Assembly: GCA_903890265.1 (NCBI GenBank)
Contig: CAITAM010000443.1
Span: 1-38,590 of the forward strand
Origin: an uncultured Pseudomonadota bacterium
GTDB taxonomy: Bacteria > Pseudomonadota > Gammaproteobacteria > Steroidobacterales > Steroidobacteraceae
Reading direction: 5' to 3'
Length of the DNA: 38,590 nt
Part shown: in pieces, positions 11,692 through 19,882 of the stretch
Position numbering within the stretch: the stretch's first letter is position 1
Layout: every line of letters begins with the position of its first letter
The notes under the pieces: model-generated
What the model was told of the DNA's origin: nothing
Databases searched by the model: none
The model's input: the letters and a program-made list of their open reading frames with translations, nothing else
Program-made: the position numbers and the translations under genes

Positions 11692-14600
11692 ATGAACTAT
11701 CGGCAACTACTCGGCAGCTTGGCAGCCAGGCGCGCGCGACTGCAGCGCAGGGTGGCGGCTTGCCTCGCAGCGGCCGCCCTCGTGGCCGCGTGGCCGGCGC
11801 TGTCCGCGGAACCCGGTGCCGATGCCCGACCCATACCGTTCGAGCACCTGACCGCAGCCGATGGACTGCCGCAGGGGACCGTGCACTCGACGATCGAGGA
11901 CTCCCAGGGGTTCATCTGGATCGGTACCGAGGACGGCCTCGTCCGCTTCGACGGCAGGGAAGTCTATCGTTACGCCCACTCGCCGCGGGACCGGGCCGGC
12001 TTGCCGGGCAGTTTCGTGCAGAAGATCGTCGAGGACGCGAAGCACGACCTCTGGATCGCGTTACCGGGCGCCGGCGTCGCGCACTGGAGTCGCGCCACCG
12101 ACACGTTCCGTGTCTACGGCCACGCGAGGAGCTCATCACCCGGGCTGTCCAGCGACAGCGTCAGCGCCATCGCGTTCGACCCGCAGGGCCGGCTGTGGAT
12201 CGGTACCAAGGACACCGGCATCGACGTCCTCGATCCGGCAACCGAAAAAGTCACGCACCTCGGCCACGACTCGAACGTGCTCGATTCCCTGCGCAGCGAT
12301 CACGTCACGGCCCTGTTGTGGGACGCCACCAACACGCTCTGGGTGGGCACCGAGACCGGGCTCGACCGGCTGAAGCAGGGCGGCAGGGGCTTCGTCCACG
12401 CCGATCCGCTGCGCGGCGCCGCCGACACCGAAGTCCGCCAGATCGTCCGCGACCGCTCGGGCAGCATCTGGGTGGCGACCGACGGCGCCGGCCTCGTCCG
12501 GCTCGATGCCGCGGGCAATCTCGAACGCGCCTACCGTCACTCCGCCGGTGATCCGGCGTCACTGGCCAGTGATGTCGTGCGCACCGTGCTCGAGGACAGC
12601 GAAGGCCATATCTGGATTGGTACGGCCGACGGACTCGATCTCCTCGACCGGCGTTCCAACCGCTTCGCCCACTACCGGCACGACGCCGGGGACCCCGCCT
12701 CGCTGCGGGACTCCGACATCCTCTCGCTGTACGAGGGCACCGGCGGGCTCATGTGGGTGGGTACGCGCAGTGGCGGTGTCAGCCGGTGGAACCGGCACGG
12801 CTGGGAGCTCGGCGCTCAGCGCCCGGAGTGGCTGGCCGGTGGCGGCGTCACGGCCTTTGCCGACGGGCCCGGGCGCTCGCTCTGGGTCGCGTCACTCGGC
12901 CGCGGGCTCGCGAGGCTCGATCCCGAGACCGGTGCGTGGACGAATATCGACACGGTGGTCGGCCGGCGCGATGCGCTGGGCGAGCGCAACGTCATGGCGG
13001 TGCATCTCGACCGCCACGGCGCGCTGTGGATCGGCACCATGAAAAACGGCCTGAAGACCCTCTCCGCCGACGGCCACCTCAGCAGTTTTCCGGTTCGTCC
13101 CGGTGACCCCTACGCGACGAGCGCGGCGGGGATTCAGACGATCTACGAGGCAGGCGACGGCCGGCTCTGGGTGGGCCTGCACGGCGGCGGCGTCAATATC
13201 GTCGACCCCGAGTCCGGGCGCGTCGTCCAGCTGCCGTTTGCGAAGGACGAGCCTGGCGCGATCAGCGCGCCGGACGTCACCGCCATCGCCCAGGACCAGA
13301 CCGGCAACTTCTGGGTCGGCACGGAGTCCGGTGGCCTGAACCTCGTCGACCGGAACGGTCGCGTGCAGCGCGTGTTCCGCCACGACCCGGATGACCCGAC
13401 CAGCCTGTCGTCGAATACGATCTACGCGCTCATGGTGGACTCCGAGGGGCGGGTGTGGGTGACGCCGGAGAGCGGCGGCCTGCAGCAGATTGCCGGCACC
13501 AGTAACGCGCCGAACACCATCCGCTTCATGAGCATTGCCACGGGCGGCACGCTCGGCAGCGACCAGATCTACGGCATCCTCGAAGACACCACCGGGCGAC
13601 TGTGGCTGAGCGGCAACGCGGGGCTGACGCGTTACGACCCGCGCGACCGCTCGGTGAAGTCCTTCCATGTCGAGCAGGGTGCGCAGGGCGAGGAGTTCAA
13701 CTACAACGCCTACCACCAGCTGCGCGATGGGCGCCTCTGCTTCGGCGGCCCGGGTGGCTTCAACGTGTTCGACCCAACCAAGCTGACGGAGCATGCGGAG
13801 CCGCCGCGGGTCGCGCTGACCTCGATTGCCGTCATGGGCCGCCCTATCGAGCACAAGCTTCCCTACTGGGAAATCGATCATGTCGATCTGAGTGCCGACG
13901 CGAGCATCGTCTCGCTCGATTTCGCGGCGCTGGACTTCACGTCGATCAAGCGCAACCAGCTTTCCTACCGGATGGCTGGCCTGACCGACACCTGGATCGA
14001 CCTTGGCACACAGACCCGCATAACGCTGACAAACCTCGAGCCCGGCGACCACGTCCTCGAGGTGCGCGGGGCAAGCCGCAATTCCGGCTGGTCCAAATCG
14101 CCGCTCCGGCTGCAGATCCATCGCGAGCCGCCGTTCTGGCGTTCGCCGCTGGCCTACGCCTCCTATGCCCTGCTCTCGCTGGCACTGATCGCGTGGCTCC
14201 TGCAACTGCAGCGCAACCGCACCCGCGCCACGCTGCAGGCGCAGGCGCGCCTCGAGGCCGAGGTCGCTGCCCGGACCCGTGACCTGCAGGAAACCAACCG
14301 CGAACTGCAGCTGGCCGCGCAGGCCCGAAGCAGCATCCTTGCCCGCATGAGCCATGAGCTTCGGACACCGATGAACGGCGTCGTCGGCATGACGGAACTG
14401 CTGCTGCGGACCCCGCAGAGCACCACGCAGGAGCGCTTGACGCGCACCATCCGTTCGTCGGCGGATCTGCTGCTGCACATCCTGAATGACCTTCTCGATT
14501 TGTCGAAGGCGCAGGCGGACAAGATCAAGCTCGAGTCGCTGCCGCTCGACATCGGCCTCATCCTCGAAGAGTCGGCGGCACTTTTCACCGGTGCGGCACG

Positions 14601-16242
14601 CGAGAAGAACGTCGATCTCGTCGTCTGCCCGCCACTCGTCCCGGCCCGCACGCTGATCGGCGATCCGCTGCGCATTCGCCAGATCCTCCTCAACCTGATC
14701 GGCAACGCCGTGAAGTTCACCGATTACGGTGAGGTGGTCGCCTGCGCCGATATCGAGCAGGTCAACGACGACCGGGCCCAGCTCGTGCTTACCGTCACCG
14801 ATACCGGCATCGGCATGGACCCGGACGCGATCGAGCGGGTCTTCGAGCCGTTCGCGCAGGCCGATGAGTCAACGACCCGCCGCTTCGGCGGCACGGGCCT
14901 CGGGCTTGCGATCTGCCGCGAGCTGTCGCGCCTGATGGACGGCACCATCACGGTCGAGAGCACCCCGGGGCGCGGCTCCAAGTTCATCGTCAAGCTGCAG
15001 CTGGCGTCGGCAGGCATCGAGGTCGGCAGCCTGGCGAATGCGCCGCTGCGGGGGTCGGTCGTCATTCTGTCGCACAGCCCATCGCTCGCCGACGCGCTGG
15101 CCCGCCAAATCAGCAACTTCGGCCTGCGCCGCATGAGCCCGTCGGGCGGCCTCGGCGACCCGTTCGTCGGCGCAGGCGCCCTGATCGTCGATGCATCGAC
15201 GCACGCGCCGGATCTGCGCAAGTTCGTCGCTGAATCGGATCCGCGACTGTCGAGTCTGGTCGTGATCGCGACCGCCGCCGAGGCTGCCGCGCTCGGGCTG
15301 TCGGCGCGCCTGTCGCCGGCGCAGATCGTCGCTCGTCCGGTGCCGCGCGACGCACTCTACAGCGCGATCTACTATGCCACCCACGGTACGCATGACGCGC
15401 TGGCGGGCGATGCCTCGTCGACCAGCACGCGCCTGCCGATGATGCGCGGGCACGTCCTCGTCGTCGAAGACGACGCGGTCAACGCGGAAGTTGCGCTGGG
15501 CTACCTTGAGGCTCTCGGCTGTTCCTCGGTGTGGGTGCAGTCGGGCGCGCTTGCCGTCGAGCGCTTCACGACGGACAGCTACGACCTCGTGCTGATGGAT
15601 CTCAACATGCCGGACATGGACGGGTTCGAGACCGCGCGGCGCCTGCGCGCACTCGGCGAGTCGCGCCGGCGCATCCCCATCGTGGCACTGACGGCGCACG
15701 ATCGCGCCCGATTCGGCGACGCCTGCACGCAGGCCGGCATGGACGACATCCTGACCAAGCCGTACACCTTCGACGGCTGTGCGTCCATGCTGCGCCGCTG
15801 GCTCGGTCCGACCGGCGACCAGGTCGATGCGACCGGCGAGCGGCCGGCGCCTTTCGTGCTCGGCGCGGCGGACTACGACAGTCTCGATGTCGTCGACCCC
15901 GCGGTCGCGGACCAGCTGCACGCGGTCGTCGCCAAGGGCGCCGCCAGCCTCTACGCACGCCTGACGGACCTGTTCTGTTCGATCTCGCCCGCCGAGCTTG
16001 AGCGACTGAACGGGGCACTCGCGTGCGGCGACCTCGCCACCGCCGGTGCGATCTGCCACCGGCTTCGTGCAAGCTCCGGAAATCTCGGCGCGCTCGCGTT
16101 CTCGCGCGCGGTGGGTGAACTCGAGGAGCGCTGTGACGCCGGGGACCTCGAGGGAGCACTCGCCATCAACACGCTGGTGACCCGTGCGCATCCGCACCTC
16201 CTCGCGGCGATCCGCGCGAATCTGCTGCGGGCGAGCGCCTGA
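11692..16242 (+). CDS. Hybrid sensor histidine kinase: signal peptide, Reg_prop beta-propeller repeats, Y_Y_Y domain, TM, HisKA, HATPase_c, REC, HPt
   Basis: Multiple IWIGT/LWVGT repeats; ARMSHELRTPMNGVVGM H-box; NLIGNAVKFTDYGEV N-box; GGTGLGLAIC; REC VLVVEDDAVN/LVLMDLNMPDMDG/LTKPYT; HPt ICHRLRASSGNLGA. Confidence 0.94.
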   Translation: MNYRQLLGSLAARRARLQRRVAACLAAAALVAAWPALSAEPGADARPIPFEHLTAADGLPQGTVHSTIEDSQGFIWIGTEDGLVRFDGREVYRYAHSPRDRAGLPGSFVQKIVEDAKHDLWIALPGAGVAHWSRATDTFRVYGHARSSSPGLSSDSVSAIAFDPQGRLWIGTKDTGIDVLDPATEKVTHLGHDSNVLDSLRSDHVTALLWDATNTLWVGTETGLDRLKQGGRGFVHADPLRGAADTEVRQIVRDRSGSIWVATDGAGLVRLDAAGNLERAYRHSAGDPASLASDVVRTVLEDSEGHIWIGTADGLDLLDRRSNRFAHYRHDAGDPASLRDSDILSLYEGTGGLMWVGTRSGGVSRWNRHGWELGAQRPEWLAGGGVTAFADGPGRSLWVASLGRGLARLDPETGAWTNIDTVVGRRDALGERNVMAVHLDRHGALWIGTMKNGLKTLSADGHLSSFPVRPGDPYATSAAGIQTIYEAGDGRLWVGLHGGGVNIVDPESGRVVQLPFAKDEPGAISAPDVTAIAQDQTGNFWVGTESGGLNLVDRNGRVQRVFRHDPDDPTSLSSNTIYALMVDSEGRVWVTPESGGLQQIAGTSNAPNTIRFMSIATGGTLGSDQIYGILEDTTGRLWLSGNAGLTRYDPRDRSVKSFHVEQGAQGEEFNYNAYHQLRDGRLCFGGPGGFNVFDPTKLTEHAEPPRVALTSIAVMGRPIEHKLPYWEIDHVDLSADASIVSLDFAALDFTSIKRNQLSYRMAGLTDTWIDLGTQTRITLTNLEPGDHVLEVRGASRNSGWSKSPLRLQIHREPPFWRSPLAYASYALLSLALIAWLLQLQRNRTRATLQAQARLEAEVAARTRDLQETNRELQLAAQARSSILARMSHELRTPMNGVVGMTELLLRTPQSTTQERLTRTIRSSADLLLHILNDLLDLSKAQADKIKLESLPLDIGLILEESAALFTGAAREKNVDLVVCPPLVPARTLIGDPLRIRQILLNLIGNAVKFTDYGEVVACADIEQVNDDRAQLVLTVTDTGIGMDPDAIERVFEPFAQADESTTRRFGGTGLGLAICRELSRLMDGTITVESTPGRGSKFIVKLQLASAGIEVGSLANAPLRGSVVILSHSPSLADALARQISNFGLRRMSPSGGLGDPFVGAGALIVDASTHAPDLRKFVAESDPRLSSLVVIATAAEAAALGLSARLSPAQIVARPVPRDALYSAIYYATHGTHDALAGDASSTSTRLPMMRGHVLVVEDDAVNAEVALGYLEALGCSSVWVQSGALAVERFTTDSYDLVLMDLNMPDMDGFETARRLRALGESRRRIPIVALTAHDRARFGDACTQAGMDDILTKPYTFDGCASMLRRWLGPTGDQVDATGERPAPFVLGAADYDSLDVVDPAVADQLHAVVAKGAASLYARLTDLFCSISPAELERLNGALACGDLATAGAICHRLRASSGNLGALAFSRAVGELEERCDAGDLEGALAINTLVTRAHPHLLAAIRANLLRASA

Positions 16243-16329
16243 CGGCCGCGCCGAGACAGGCCCCTATCCATCGGGTAGCCTTTGCCGCTGCAGGCAGCGT
16301 GCCTGGGGCGCGAAGCGGTGAGGCAGGCC

Positions 16330-18186
16330 ATGGGCGACGGAATCAGCCGACGGGATTTCATGAACGGCGTCGCCTTTGCGGCCGCCGCCGGCGGTCTCGC
16401 CGTTCCGGGCGCGGTCCTCGCCGGTGACGAGGGCTATCCGCCGGCCCGAACCGGGCTGCGTGGCAGCCACCCGGGATCGTTCGAGGTCGCGCACAGCCTG
16501 CGGGACGGCCAGCGACCGGATTACTCGGGCGTGGTCCCTGACCAGCATTACGACGTCGTCATCGTCGGTGCGGGCCTGTCGGGTCTCGCCGCCGCCTACT
16601 ACCTGCGCCAGCATCAGCCCCGTTCGAGGGTCCTGCTGCTGGACACCAATGACGACTTCGGTGGCCACGCCAAGCGTAACGAGCTGACGGTCGACGGCCG
16701 GCTGCGAATCGGCTACGGCGGCACGCAGTCGATCGACGGACCGAAGAAGAACTATTCGCCCGTCGCACGGCGGCTGCTGGATGACCTTGGCATCCGGCTG
16801 GAGCGATTCAACACCGCCTACGACTCGTCGGTGTACGAACGGCACGGCCTGACCCGGGGCACTTTCTTCAAGGCCGAGAAATTCGGCACCGACCGACTGG
16901 TCCGGCAGACATTCGGTCGCTGGGACGACGTGTACGAGGGTCTGCCGCCGGGCCAGGAGGACCGCCTGCGGGCCTACCTCTCCGAGGTGCCGGTGAGCGA
17001 CGCGGCGCGCCGCAAGCTGGAGGAGATGTACCTGTCGGAGCGGGACGTACTCGCCGGCCACAGCCCGGAGGAATGCCAGCGCATCCTGAACTCGATGAGC
17101 TGCGCCGACTTCCTGCGCCGTTACTGGGATGCCACCGACGAGGTCATCGCCGTGCTGCAGACCCGCACCCACTCGCTGTGGGCGGTCGGCATCGATGCGG
17201 TCCCGGCCAGCATGACGCGCGGCATGCCGGGCTTTCGCGGCATCCGGGTCCCCGACGCCGAGCAGAACGACGAGCCGTACATCTACCACTTCCCCGACGG
17301 GAACGCGTCGATCGCGCGACTGCTGGTTCGCCGGCTGCTGCCGGCGTCGATTCCGGGCCACACGATGGAGGACATCGTCACGGCACGGGTCGATTACGCC
17401 GCCCTCGACAGCCCCGGCGCACCGGTCGCCATCCGGCTGAACTCAACCGCCGTCGCGGTGAAAAACACGCCCTCCGGCGTCGAGCTGACCTACGTCCACC
17501 GGGGGGTGCCGCGCAAGGTCACGGCGGGCCACGCGATCCTGGCCTGCTACCACGCGATCGTGCCTTATCTCACCGCCGGCGAGATCGACGCCGAACAGGC
17601 ACGGGCGATGCACGACAACGTGCGGGCACCGCTCGTCTACGTCACGCTCGGTGTCCGCAACTGGCGTGCCTTCAAGAATCTGGGCGTCGCCTACATCGCC
17701 AATCCCGGCGGCAAGTACGAGGTGTATCTCGACTACCCCGTCAGCCTCGGCGCGTACCAGTTCTCGCGCGGTCCGGACGAGCCGACCTGCCTGCACCTCG
17801 AGCACACGCCGTGCCTGCCCAACAGCGGGCTCGACATGCGCGGCCAGTACCGGGCGGGGCGGGCGTGGCTGTACGCGGCTTCCTTCGAGGAGATGGAAGC
17901 CGATATCCGCGACGAGCTGACGCGGATGCTGGGCGCGGGCGGATTCGACTTCGATCGCGACGTGGCCGGCATCACGATCAATCGCTGGCCGCACGGCTAC
18001 GCCTATTCGCCCACGCCGCTCTACGACCCGACTCCCGTCCAGGAAGCGCGCGCGGAACGGGCCCGGCGCCGCATCGGACGAATCTCCATGGCCGGCTCGG
18101 ACTCGGCGTGGCAGGCCTACACGAACGCGGCGATCGACGAGGCGCACCGCGCCGTGCTCGAAGTCACGGGCCGGGCGCGCGTCTGA
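16330..18186 (+). CDS. Tat-exported FAD-dependent oxidoreductase, spermidine-dehydrogenase (SpdH)-like
   Basis: SRRDFMNGVAFAAAAGGLAVPGAVLA Tat-like signal; VVIVGAGLSGLAAAYYL dinucleotide-binding motif; start at ATG 16330. Confidence 0.75.
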   Translation: MGDGISRRDFMNGVAFAAAAGGLAVPGAVLAGDEGYPPARTGLRGSHPGSFEVAHSLRDGQRPDYSGVVPDQHYDVVIVGAGLSGLAAAYYLRQHQPRSRVLLLDTNDDFGGHAKRNELTVDGRLRIGYGGTQSIDGPKKNYSPVARRLLDDLGIRLERFNTAYDSSVYERHGLTRGTFFKAEKFGTDRLVRQTFGRWDDVYEGLPPGQEDRLRAYLSEVPVSDAARRKLEEMYLSERDVLAGHSPEECQRILNSMSCADFLRRYWDATDEVIAVLQTRTHSLWAVGIDAVPASMTRGMPGFRGIRVPDAEQNDEPYIYHFPDGNASIARLLVRRLLPASIPGHTMEDIVTARVDYAALDSPGAPVAIRLNSTAVAVKNTPSGVELTYVHRGVPRKVTAGHAILACYHAIVPYLTAGEIDAEQARAMHDNVRAPLVYVTLGVRNWRAFKNLGVAYIANPGGKYEVYLDYPVSLGAYQFSRGPDEPTCLHLEHTPCLPNSGLDMRGQYRAGRAWLYAASFEEMEADIRDELTRMLGAGGFDFDRDVAGITINRWPHGYAYSPTPLYDPTPVQEARAERARRRIGRISMAGSDSAWQAYTNAAIDEAHRAVLEVTGRARV

Positions 18187-18189
18187 CCG

Positions 18190-18804
18190 TCAGCCGGCCC
18201 CGTTGAAGGCCAGCTGGCTGAAGGACCGTGACTCCGGGTCGTAGAGCACGCCCCAGAAGCTCGTGCCACCGTCGCAGGCGATGACGGGGGTCTGCTTCCA
18301 GTCGATGGCATCCGGCCCGGACGACGGGGGCTCGGGGAAACCGTTCACGTAGATGAGCCGCCGGCCGCCGCGGATCACGCCGGCGTACTGCCGGTAGTAC
18401 TTCAGTGCGTCGTCGAGCGCTGCCGAGGGGCTGCAGCAGGCCGCCGCGCGCTGGCCCTTGAGGTGCTTGAGGTCGGCCTCGAGGCGGCGCAGGTCACGGG
18501 CGCTCGGGACCCACGAACCGGTAATGCGCGGCACCGCCCGGGAGCACTGCTGGACGACCGCCGCCGCCTGGGCCTCGGGCAGCAGCACCGCGTGGACCGG
18601 CGGCGGCGGCGCGTGGGCGGCCAGGGCCGCCGGTGCCGTGGCAAGCGCCGACAGAATGGCAGCGCCGCAAAAAAAAGGCGCCGCTGGCCCGGGGGTACAG
18701 GCAGCGCGGCGCCGAGAGCGACCTTCAGGGGGAATGAAGATACAAGTGCTTCGAAGCAAGAGGCGTGCCAAGTCTGGGAAGGAAATAAAACCACCTAGAT
18801 TCAT
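18190..18804 (-). CDS. Hypothetical, probably exported small protein; start uncertain
   Basis: C-terminal part looks coding (DAIDWKQTPVIACDGGTSFWGVLYDPESRSFSQLAFNGAG) with hydrophobic leader-like FFCGAAILSALATAPAALA-AHA. The nearest upstream in-frame ATG (18804) has no clear SD and lies upstream of a sigma-54 promoter, so the 5' end is unreliable. Confidence 0.5.
   Translation of the reverse strand: MNLGGFISFPDLARLLLRSTCIFIPPEGRSRRRAACTPGPAAPFFCGAAILSALATAPAALAAHAPPPPVHAVLLPEAQAAAVVQQCSRAVPRITGSWVPSARDLRRLEADLKHLKGQRAAACCSPSAALDDALKYYRQYAGVIRGGRRLIYVNGFPEPPSSGPDAIDWKQTPVIACDGGTSFWGVLYDPESRSFSQLAFNGAG
18669..18713 (-). terminator. Rho-independent terminator-like hairpin followed by T8
   Basis: Minus strand GGCGCCGCGCTG-CCTGTACCCCCGGGC-CAGCGGCGCC-TTTTTTTT (6+4 bp stem with a 2-nt bulge). 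Confidence 0.75.
18669..18743 (-). ncRNA. Predicted ~75-nt small RNA, sigma-54 dependent, two hairpins with C-rich loops
   Basis: Bounded by sigma-54 promoter (18755-18771) and GC-rich hairpin plus T8 terminator; hairpin 1 AUCUUCA-UUCCCCC-UGAAGGU, hairpin 2 GGCGCCGCGCUG...CAGCGGCGCC with CCCCC in loop. Confidence 0.6.
18755..18771 (-). promoter_or_regulatory. Sigma-54 -24/-12 promoter TTGGCACG-CCTC-TTGCT
   Basis: Matches consensus YTGGCACG-N4-TTGCW at all specified positions, with GG-N10-GC spacing. Confidence 0.8.
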
Positions 18805-18856
18805 AAAGTTAGGCCCGAACGCGATCCTATCCCAGCACTGCCCGATGTGCCCATCG

Positions 18857-18873
18857 GCGTCACTTTGTGACGC
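18857..18873. promoter_or_regulatory. Perfect 17-bp palindrome GCGTCAC-TTT-GTGACGC, candidate bacterial enhancer-binding protein site
   Basis: Centre about 96 bp upstream of the -24 element of the sigma-54 promoter; intergenic. Confidence 0.55.
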
Positions 18874-18898
18874 GTCGGGGCAGCGCCGGGTGAGCCGC

Positions 18899-19882
18899 TC
18901 AGGGTTCTCCTGCCGCCAGTTCGCCCGCCACCCAGGCGTCTGCCGCCGTCGGCCCGCGAAACGACACCATAAACCCGCAGTGCCCGCCACAGTGTGCCAC
19001 GTGCAGTCTCAGCGCACGGCCAGCCGGCAGGCGCTCGAGGTCGTCGGCGGCAATGATCGGGTCGTCGAGTGCGGCAAGGATACTGGATGGGACCGTGAGG
19101 GACGACAGCCGCTCGCCGGTCAGGGCGTAGCCGTCGAGGTAGCTCTGCAGCGACGGGAATCCGGTGTAGGCGTGAACCAGCCTCTCCGTCATCTCGGTCA
19201 GGGTCGCACCGCCGGCGTGACGGTCGATGTCAGCGTAAAGCCGCGGCCACGCCGCGGCCTTGGCACGCAGCGAGCGCCGCCATTTGCGAATGAAGTAACG
19301 CCGGTACACGCTCGGCCCCGCATCGAGACCGGCGAGGGTTCGCGCCGGATCCAGCACCGGACAAATGGCGAGGGCGCGGTCCACGGTGCCTGCGGGGGCG
19401 TCCGCGGCGACGCGAAGCGCGAAATTGCCGCCGAGCGAGAACCCGACCACCGCCAGGCGGGACGGCGCGTAACGCTCGCGCACGGCTCGGACGGCGCCGA
19501 TCACCTCGGCCAGCCGGCAGGAGTGGAATACGCCGGGGTTCAGCGCGACGCTGCCACCGTGATCGCGCAGGTTGAGGCGCACCACTGCATGGCCCGCGGC
19601 GTGCAGCGTGCCAGCCATCGACAGCACATAGGACGAGTCCGCACTGCCCTCCCAGCCGTGGATGACCACCGCCAGCGCTCGGCCGGCCTGGCCCGCGGCA
19701 TACCAGGCCGACAGGCGGTCGCCGTCACCGCAATCGAGGACCAGCGATTCGCTGCGCGCGAGGAGCGGCCTCGCCCGCGACTGCACGAACAAGCGGCGCG
19801 GCCCCTGGCTGACAAGGATCGTCTGCGCGTGCGGGCCGGCGATCCAGCGCGGCGGACTGAAGCGAAACGGCTGTCGGGTCAC
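18899..19882 (-). CDS. YheT-family alpha/beta hydrolase
   Basis: HGWEGSADSSYVLSMAGTL, RLNLRDHGGS, VGFSLGGNFALR nucleophile elbow; PHAQTIL N-terminus. Confidence 0.9.
   Translation of the reverse strand: MTRQPFRFSPPRWIAGPHAQTILVSQGPRRLFVQSRARPLLARSESLVLDCGDGDRLSAWYAAGQAGRALAVVIHGWEGSADSSYVLSMAGTLHAAGHAVVRLNLRDHGGSVALNPGVFHSCRLAEVIGAVRAVRERYAPSRLAVVGFSLGGNFALRVAADAPAGTVDRALAICPVLDPARTLAGLDAGPSVYRRYFIRKWRRSLRAKAAAWPRLYADIDRHAGGATLTEMTERLVHAYTGFPSLQSYLDGYALTGERLSSLTVPSSILAALDDPIIAADDLERLPAGRALRLHVAHCGGHCGFMVSFRGPTAADAWVAGELAAGEP

Noticed and set aside
12892-14478. 528-aa minus-strand ORF inside the hybrid kinase
   Set aside because: Antisense shadow ORF with no domain signal; the plus frame is clearly coding
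16291-16305. CAGGCA-GCG-TGCCTG inverted repeat upstream of the FAD oxidoreductase
   Set aside because: Only 6-bp GC-rich arms, expected by chance in this composition and no T-run
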